From: Erythrocercus mccallii
Taxonomy: Eukaryota; Chordata; Aves; Passeriformes; Dicruridae
Length of the DNA: 64,000 bases
Assembly (NCBI GenBank): GCA_013397435.1
Contig: VZRG01000776.1
Location: 257,826-321,825, forward strand
Direction: 5' to 3'
Both the position numbers and the translations under genes were made by a program. Shown here in pieces: positions 57,563-64,000 of the stretch; the first letter of the stretch is position 1, and every line of letters starts with the position of its first letter. The notes below the pieces were generated by a model, which saw nothing but the letters and a program-made list of their open reading frames with translations, was not told where the DNA came from and searched no databases.

Positions 57563-57567
57563 TTATT
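57562..57567 (-). terminator. TIPRL: AATAAA overlapping the TIPRL stop codon
   Basis: The transcript reads TCTAAATAAATG, where TAA is the stop and AATAAA spans it. A polyadenylation signal here would cut about 20 bases past the stop. Probably fortuitous, but a very short UTR form is possible. Confidence 0.25.
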
Positions 57568-57712
57568 TAGACTTAGCACATGTGGTTTCCAGTGACGTTT
57601 CTGGTTTAGGCTCCAGGTTCTCTGGGAATTCTAGTTTTTCACAGATTGTCTCCTTTATGGGTAGATACTGAGAGATCTCGTTAGGTTCCGTGAACAGCGA
57701 AGGTGGAACGTT
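57563..57712 (-). CDS. TIPRL: TIPRL last coding exon
   Basis: 150 bp: NVPPSLFTEPNEISQYLPIK, then a variable tail ending TCAKSK and TAA. The acceptor is CTTTTTAG|AAC. The first 20 residues are close to human; the tail is not. Confidence 0.94.
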   Translation of the reverse strand, partial: NVPPSLFTEPNEISQYLPIKETICEKLEFPENLEPKPETSLETTCAKSK

Positions 57713-60700
57713 CTAAAAAGCAAAAATTTTACATGAAACAAGTGAAAGAAAAGAGGGGATTAGAAAAAGTATTCCAACCCCAAACTCCTACAGACAATTA
57801 ATTTATCATTTACTGGATGTAAACACCACTAGAGGCAAACTTTTTAGAGGCAAAGGAGAAATAAAGGAGAAGAAAAGTTACAAAAAAATGACAGTTCAGG
57901 CATTTGTCACGAATAAATATCAATAGTTGCAACTCCAAATGTACCACAAATTATTCTGAGCCTATTGGCAACCTAAAGGTGACCTATTTACTTCAAATAT
58001 TTGAGAAAAAACAGAAGAGTCTATTACCAAACAGATCTTAACCCCTAATACTCGCTTGGAAGCGCACAAACAGCCATGAAATTTGACATCATGGGACCTG
58101 GAGTACCTGATTTTGCAGCTGAACAGTTCTATGAAAAAATAAAATTATAAAAACACTTTATTAACTCAATAGTAGAAAAGGTGACCTAATCCCATACCTT
58201 GTCATGTGATCTGACCCTTTACAAAATGCAAATCTGCTCTAAAATCACCAAAACGAAAGCTGCATAAGCAGATTTTTCCTCTGTATTAATTCCAAACCGT
58301 ACAAAGAAGGACTTAGAGACACAGTATTTTCTATGCTGACATAAAACTAAAAAGCAGACAGAAGGAAAAGAAACAAAGTTTTAAAAATGCAATACCTTTA
58401 AACTTGATATTTTGCTTTCCCTGGATGTGTATTCTCGCAACATGTAGGTCTTGTCAGCCTAATGGAAAAAAGCAATCATCTGGTATCAGTACAAACTAAG
58501 CATTTTAGATAGATTGAATTTAGTAAGCATTGGAATTTGGTTGACCACACATTTTCACCTAGGAGAAGAAATGTACATTCAAATTCATGAAGACAGATGA
58601 TAACAATGTTGTTTTTTTCCAAAACCCACCTTTGTGCATGCTTCAAAAAATTCTACAACTGAATATGCTTGTTAATTTTTACTCAGCTAGAACTCCTACA
58701 CCTCTACACAGAACTACCAAACCACAAATCTTAACATTCTGTATTATTTATGAGATACCATAACTCAATATACTATGGACAGTTATTTGCAAGTTACACT
58801 TGCAGTTTAATTCTATTAGGCAAGACAAAAATAACGTACTTGGAGACAAGAAAGTATTGAACTCTTTACTGTTGCCTATTTTTCCTCTTGTACTTCCTTC
58901 TCTGATCTGTGTGTCAAAGGTATTTAAATGATTACATCACAATGAGGGGTAGCCCACTCTGCTCACGCACCATGGCATCCAGCACTTGGTTGCTAGCTCA
59001 GCACCACAACGATAAAATACACTCAGAAGTTTTCATGCCCCCCAAACATTAGTATTAAATTAGAGGAATATCACCAGGTCACTGAAGTAAAATGGCAAGG
59101 GAACCTCTGTAAAGTAAGTCATGATGGAATGTAAAGGCTTACCTCATGATGAAGCCTTGTATCATTCATCCTGATGAGTACCCCATCCACTCGCAAGAAG
59201 AACCTCAGCAGCACAAAAAAGCTGGAAGGCATTACTCTCTGCAAAAATAAAGATGGCCCATTCAGCACCTTTCAAAGGCTTCCTTTAGGCATGTACTTGT
59301 CTACATCAGATATTCACAATGGAAGACAATATGAGAAGTTTTCAAGAATGAAGTCAAAATTTGGGCTGTTGATTTGCTACAGCTATGGCTGACCAGCGGG
59401 GCAGACAGCGTCTCAAACAACGATTTAGGCAGGATGCAGAAGGAGGGAAAAGATTGTCCTCTGGAGCAAATGACAGATGGCAAAGGTTTCAAGACAACAC
59501 TATTTCCAGTAAGATCACATTTCTAAGAGCAAAGATGAAGAAGTTTGTGCTTTGAAGTTTAAATCCCAGAAGCAACAACATGCAAAAAGCAGCTGTGTTT
59601 TGCATTCATCAGCCAACTGAGTCCCCAGGTATCTTTTAAACACCTCCCAATACTCACTACTTTCACACTCAGACTTGATACTCCATGATCATGGAGTTCA
59701 TCTTCAAACAGGAGTACTTCTTCAAAAAACATAATTTGTTCCCTGGCTTTCAATTTCTCTGTATTTATGTGTTCTGTTGTAGGAACAACCTAGAGAAAAA
59801 AATTAAGAACAGTTAGCATATTAATTTGTTGCCAAACTACATAACGTTTGTCCTGATATTTTGAATTCCACAGTTTTAAAAAGGAAAAAACTTCTACGGC
59901 ACTAAGCTTAAGACATCCCAAATTTCTAAGAGAAAAAGTTAAAATCAACGTTTACAAGAGTTTCTTCTTGGAAATAACATGAAGCAAGAGCAAAAAGTAA
60001 GAGTGGAAAATTCTGAATAAACTACTCTCTGGGTACAGGCTCAGTAGGGTTTCAGCTGCAAATAATTCTGCTCCCTTTCCTTCAAAACATTTGAAGATGT
60101 TTAACATATGTATGAGAAGTTCAGGTTTATACAGAGATTTTCATGCATTTAGCACCCCTAGCCCACTACACACTTCGAAAAGGATTCCAGTAAAGCCTTT
60201 CCATGGAAATCAAGTACCTATATGTTTTCCATCTCATGGTTTACACAGACACTTCTGGTGTCGAAAGACTATGGACCAACATTTCTTATTTCTATGCTGT
60301 ACATTTAATTCCAGCACAATTCAAGTGATGATGTCTAACTAAAGCAATTCTAGCAAATTAATACAGATTATCTACTTAGTAGCAAACAACCTGTATGCAG
60401 TAAACAGAAGCTGGGAACTTCAGTCTTATTTTCACAAAGATGAAGACATGGGAGGGCCTGTGAGTTTAAATATGAGGAGTTACTGTCGCAGAAAAACATC
60501 AGGCCATTGAAAGCAGCCAGGTCAGAAAGCAGACAAACATGCAAGCAGCAGAGCATGAGGACACTACAGAATGACACAGCTGACAGTTCTGCTGTATGTG
60601 AGCAGCTCAGGGCTCCAGAATGGCCCTCAGCAAGCGCTGCAGCCTCCATGTGCTTTAATCCTAAAACGCTTTAAGACACCACCCACCCCCGTTATTAAAA

Positions 60701-62001
60701 TAAGCCATGATTTGATTAGGATAAAATCATGAGCTGACAGACGTGAGAAGCCCAAATTACATTTTGAAATCAGAAATTACGAAGCACAAAAGATTTTACA
60801 GAAGCCTACTGAAAGGTAAATGACAGCTTTAAAAAAAAGTCTGACTGAAGCAAGATGCAGTCAGCAATTAACAAGAAAATTATTACCTTTAATGTTGCAG
60901 TATCTCCCAGCAAAGTTCCTTTGTAATCTGTTGTGTAAGTCCAGTCATATGGCTTGACAACTTCCTTACTGTGCTCAGTCTCACTCCTCAACAGTGAAAG
61001 AGAAAACAGCTTTGTTGTAGTTGCTTTGTAGCAATTCTCAAAAAATTACAACCTCACATAAGACTGCGCATTACAATTCCCACACTGATCCTAAAGAAAA
61101 ACAGCAGCATTGTCTGAGTTGCAATCAAAATGTCAAGACTGAATCACGGTTTCACATCTATTTCCATAATAACTTTGGAAACAATTGTGAGAATTCTTGA
61201 TCTATCTCAGTTCTATGACTCAAACTAAAGATTTTCATGCAATATTGCTGAAAAATTTGTATTTCACAATCAATTTTTCTTTTAAGTAGGCAGAAAGCGA
61301 TCTCTTGACAACACAGAGCAATTATTAACACTGCAATTTAGCTTAGTTTTCATGACAACTTAGCTTTCTTTCTGTGCTTTATTTCCAGGTGCTCTACAAC
61401 TGATCCAATTTGGTAAATACTAAGCATCATAATTAGTTCTCATGCATGATAATTGTTCTACTTGAGTCCTAAGGCTAAGATTTTGAACATGTACAGCACT
61501 TTGCAACACCACACAATGCAGTCCTGTAGTGCTCGAGGCCCTATGAGTTTGAATAAACAGAAACAGCATTAAGTCATGGTAAACTTGAGAACTGGTAAAC
61601 TTTAAGAAAGCCACGACATAGCTGAAAAATACAGCTGACCCAGTTTAACAGAGAGCATGATGACAGCAAAGAAAAGCAAAGTGACTTCTGTGATCACATG
61701 TATCTAGGGTAGAACCAAATGCAACTTTCATGCAAGAGTTCAGTTTGTTCCTTTAACTACTGCATGACAGTTTCACATACAACACATAAATATTTGCCCA
61801 CCGGTGATAAAAATACTGTACCTGCTCTCTTGCCACTCCTCTGCACAAGCGACTTTGATCATACCTTGACAATTATTGACACATTTTAAAGCATCTGTAG
61901 CATTGAACTCAATTCCAAAACCATGGTCATGCTGTATTCTTAGGACGTTGTCTCCAAACATCATCTCCGGCAGGGAAGGCATGTGTAATTCGTCAGCCAA
62001 C
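57563..62001 (-). CDS. TIPRL: TIP41-like TOR-signalling regulator, 5' partial
   Basis: TIPRL (TIP41-like) binds catalytic subunits of PP2A, PP4 and PP6, acts with alpha4 in their biogenesis or inhibition, and links to mTOR and DNA-damage signalling (family knowledge). Six exons join in phase: 62001-61822, 60986-60887, 59789-59658, 59238-59143, 58458-58396, 57712-57563. They give 239 residues from LADELHMPSLPEMMFGDN to TCAKSK. Human is 272, so only the first exon (about 35 residues) is missing, to the right of the window. Hallmarks are KPYDWTYTTDYKGTL, FFEEVLLFEDELHDHG, MPSSFFVLLRFFLRVDGV and the NDTRLHHEADKTYMLREYT block. The C-terminal tail after SQYLPIKE is diverged and acidic. SFT2D2 follows on the same strand. 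Confidence 0.96.
58396..58458 (-). CDS. TIPRL: TIPRL coding exon (63 bp)
   Basis: 21 codons, ADKTYMLREYTSRESKISS plus LK. The acceptor is CATTAG|GCT and the donor AAAG|GTATTG. Conserved almost exactly with human. Confidence 0.94.
59143..59238 (-). CDS. TIPRL: TIPRL coding exon (96 bp)
   Basis: 32 codons, RVMPSSFFVLLRFFLRVDGV then LIRMNDTRLHHE. The acceptor is TTTGCAG|AGA and the donor GAG|GTAAGC. It forms the buried beta-strands of the TIP41 fold. Confidence 0.94.
59658..59789 (-). CDS. TIPRL: TIPRL coding exon (132 bp)
   Basis: 44 codons from VVPTTEHINTEKLKAREQIM to DHGVSSLSVKV. The acceptor is TCTCTAG|GTT. The donor GTA|GTGAGT was chosen over AAA|GTAGTG because it keeps one residue (V, I in human) before RVMPSS. 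Confidence 0.93.
60887..60986 (-). CDS. TIPRL: TIPRL coding exon (100 bp)
   Basis: Completes Arg, then SETEHSKEVVKPYDWTYTT to LLGDTATLK. I chose acceptor TTGAG|GAGT, which gives the same length as human RTEGEHSK. A second acceptor three bases on would drop one residue. The donor is AAAG|GTAATA. Confidence 0.92.
61822..62001 (-). CDS. TIPRL: TIPRL exon 2 (first seen here)
   Basis: 180 bp: completes Lys, then LADELHMPSLPEMMFGDN to ACAEEWQES plus AG of a split Arg. The acceptor is CTCTGCAG|GTTG and the donor GCAG|GTACAG. One notable change is VNNCQGM where human has VNNYQGM. Confidence 0.94.
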
Positions 62002-63035
62002 CTGCAGAGAAAGATAAAAGAGGCATCAGTCAGCTACAGCTCAGTGAAAGCGTCCTTGTTTTGGAATAAGGACTCTTTAGACCATGATAACTTAGAAGAC
62101 ACATCATCAGTATGTTCTGCAAGACTTCGTTGTTTTCCCAGGTTAATCATTTCACCTGAAATGCAGAATCATTGATCTGAAGTGACTTCTCTATTAAAAA
62201 GTATTCCTAAAACATTCCTTTGCCATCAGGCTCAGATAAAATTCTCACACATGAGGAATCAAGAGTATCTGAGAAGAATACAGAAGAAATTTTCCACCTA
62301 TGCTATCAAATCCCTGGATGGTCAATGGACCAACTTCAGTAGGTGCTCAAAGAAACTTTCAGGAACAAGGACTCATCATGAACAGGTTTGAATTCACTGC
62401 ACAGTGGTCCATACCTCCAAATTTAGAAGCCTACAAAAAAGATGCTTAAGACAACCCTGGCAGAGTATGTAAAAAGTGCAGAAGACACTACTGTGCTCTA
62501 CTACGTTTTCAAGCTGGTAGAAGACACGTACTGGTACACTTCCTAAACTTTTCCTCCCTACCTACCTGACTTACCAAGATCAAAAAGGAATACATGATAG
62601 ATAGAAAGAAGAAAGCTTTAGGAAATACACTCATTTGAGTGAGGGGAGGGAGAAGAGTATCCTAATCATAATGTTCACATTGATAACAAAACATTCCTGA
62701 AAAAAAGTGGTTGTTTCTGTAACCTTGAATACAAAAGAACATTGTTAATCTAACTAAAATAAAAATAGCAAATTCACAGACCTGGAAGATCCTACATTTT
62801 CCCCATAGAAGGCAAAATAACATTATGAACTTTTCCATTTCATCAAGTGTAGGAACCCCTGGCCTAAAAAACCAACCCCTGCATAGAAAAGAGTTCTTGG
62901 CTAGGGCACATTTAATCCTTCACCTTTCCACATAGGTTGCTGAGAGATTTTTGCAATATATATTTGCCAGAAATAAAATTCCTACAGATACTAATAATGT
63001 TCCCCTAGCAATAAAAAAGACAAAATGGGTTGCTG

Positions 63036-63400
63036 TGACTTTGTTGCACCTCCTACAATTGGCCTCAGCCCATCGATCCAGATCCTTCTGCTGAGCCTTC
63101 CTACCCTCCAGCAAATCAACACTTCCACCTGACTTGGGGTCATCTTTGAACTTAATGAGGGTTCACTCAATCACCTTGTCCAGGCTATCAATAAAGATAT
63201 TGAACAGGAGTGGCCCCAATACTGAGCCCTGGGGAGCACCACTGTTGATGGGTCACCAGCGGGATGTCACTCCATTCACCATCATTCCTTGAGCTCAGCC
63301 ATCCAGACTGTTTTACGCAGCAAACAGTGCACCCATCCCAGCCACAAGCAGCCAGTTCCCCCCAGAGAATGCCTCATTTGCTTCAGAAAAAGTAAAAGCA
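63036..63400 (-). mobile_element. CR1 LINE fragment from the reverse-transcriptase ORF
   Basis: The minus strand reads PQGSVLGPLLFNIFIDSL, then a stop, FKDDPK in place of the catalytic FADD box, and SVDLLEGRKAQQKDLDRWAE. This is the CR1 reverse-transcriptase palm region with an in-frame stop and one catalytic-motif residue changed, so it is dead. It belongs to a different part of the element from the 3'-end fragments elsewhere in the window. Confidence 0.9.
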
Positions 63401-63792
63401 AGATAAATGAAAGTACATTTAACGAGACTAATGAGATTCCCACGTATACTGAAATTTATTCCAGAAAATGAAATGGAGAAATATCTGCCAAATCCATCTG
63501 CTACTAAGGTCCGTTATAGCACAGCTGAACTCTTCAGCTCCACATTAGCAAATCTGACTTAAGTACTTGATGCTGATACAGGAATATTTCCTCCAGTGAT
63601 TTCACTGGATTGGAAATTCTTCTAAGAAGAGAACAAATTATAATTTTTTAATGAAAACCGCTGTCTTAAAACAGCTATTACCAAGACATGGTATGAGACA
63701 TTAAAAATATCCTTTTTCAAAAGTAATTATGAAAATCAGGCTTCTAATTAGTGGGTCTCAGTCCAGTCACCCAGAGATCCAAAACCACTATA

Positions 63793-64000
63793 ATCATACA
63801 ATCATAGAATGGTTTGAGTTGGAAGAAACCGTAAAGGTCAAGTTCCAATCCCTCAGCCGTGGGCAAGGACACCTCCACAAGACCACGTTGCCCAAAGCTC
63901 CATCCAACCTGGCCTTGAACACCTCCAGGGATGGGGCATTTACAGCTTCTCTAGGCAACCCATTCCAGTGACTCACCATCCTCACAGGCAGGAATTTCTT
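63793..64000 (-). mobile_element. CR1 LINE 3' end, cut by the window edge
   Basis: The plus strand shows ATCATAGAATGGTTTGAG, TTGGAAGAAACCGTAAAG, CAAGACCACGTTGCCC, CCTGGCCTTGAACACCTC and CATTCCAGTGACTCACCA. This is a fairly well-kept minus-oriented CR1 3' end, still running at the right edge. Confidence 0.92.

Larger units (their letters stand above)
62002..64000 (-). other. TIPRL: TIPRL intron 1 (partial)
   Basis: No exon encoding the TIPRL N-terminus is visible here, so intron 1 runs past the right edge. It contains two CR1 fragments listed separately. The rest of the stretch shows nothing I recognise. Confidence 0.75.

Noticed and set aside
62920..63114. Short minus-strand open frame containing LEGRKAQQKDLDRWAEANC
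   Set aside because: Not a host gene: it is the decayed end of CR1 reverse-transcriptase sequence.

Overview
The window is a nuclear segment of a bird genome. Genes are split into short exons with consensus GT-AG introns, promoters are CpG-rich, and the interspersed repeats are mostly truncated CR1 LINEs of the avian type, plus one 1-kb solo LTR of a kind I recall from passerine and related genomes. There is no bacterial-style operon, phage or CRISPR content.

Three genes can be reconstructed exon by exon, all on the minus strand and head to tail, so transcription runs right to left. TIPRL (about 57.56 kb to beyond the right edge) lacks only its first exon in this window. SFT2D2 (48.78-54.37 kb) is complete: 8 coding exons, 160 codons. 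TBX19/TPIT (23.00-36.05 kb) is complete: 8 coding exons, 425 codons. TIPRL-SFT2D2-TBX19 is the same neighbour order and relative orientation as human 1q24, so this is a conserved syntenic block. The genes do not form one pathway. TIPRL is a PP2A-family phosphatase regulator, SFT2D2 a small membrane protein of Golgi/endosome traffic, and TBX19 the pituitary corticotroph T-box factor.

Layout: 1-5.4 kb shows no recognisable gene. 5.43-5.85 kb is an isolated CpG-rich island with a perfect palindromic RFX X-box, an AP-1 site and a good splice donor; it is the best candidate for an unannotated promoter. 6-22.2 kb shows no coding gene I can support. 22.2-36.1 kb is TBX19, whose introns hold CR1 pieces and one copy each of an unfamiliar 95-bp repeat. 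36.1-44.0 kb is the TBX19 upstream interval with a CR1 tail, the solo LTR and a further CR1. 44.0-54.5 kb is SFT2D2 with a probable long 3' UTR and a CpG-island promoter. 54.7-64 kb is TIPRL, with CR1 fragments in its first intron.

I found no clearly new biological system. The most useful leads are the orphan CpG island/X-box, the repeat pair at 23.5 and 33.2 kb, the solo LTR with a candidate target-site duplication, and the alternative-splice-like acceptors in TBX19 and TIPRL. Family comparisons are from memory of the human proteins; no search was run.
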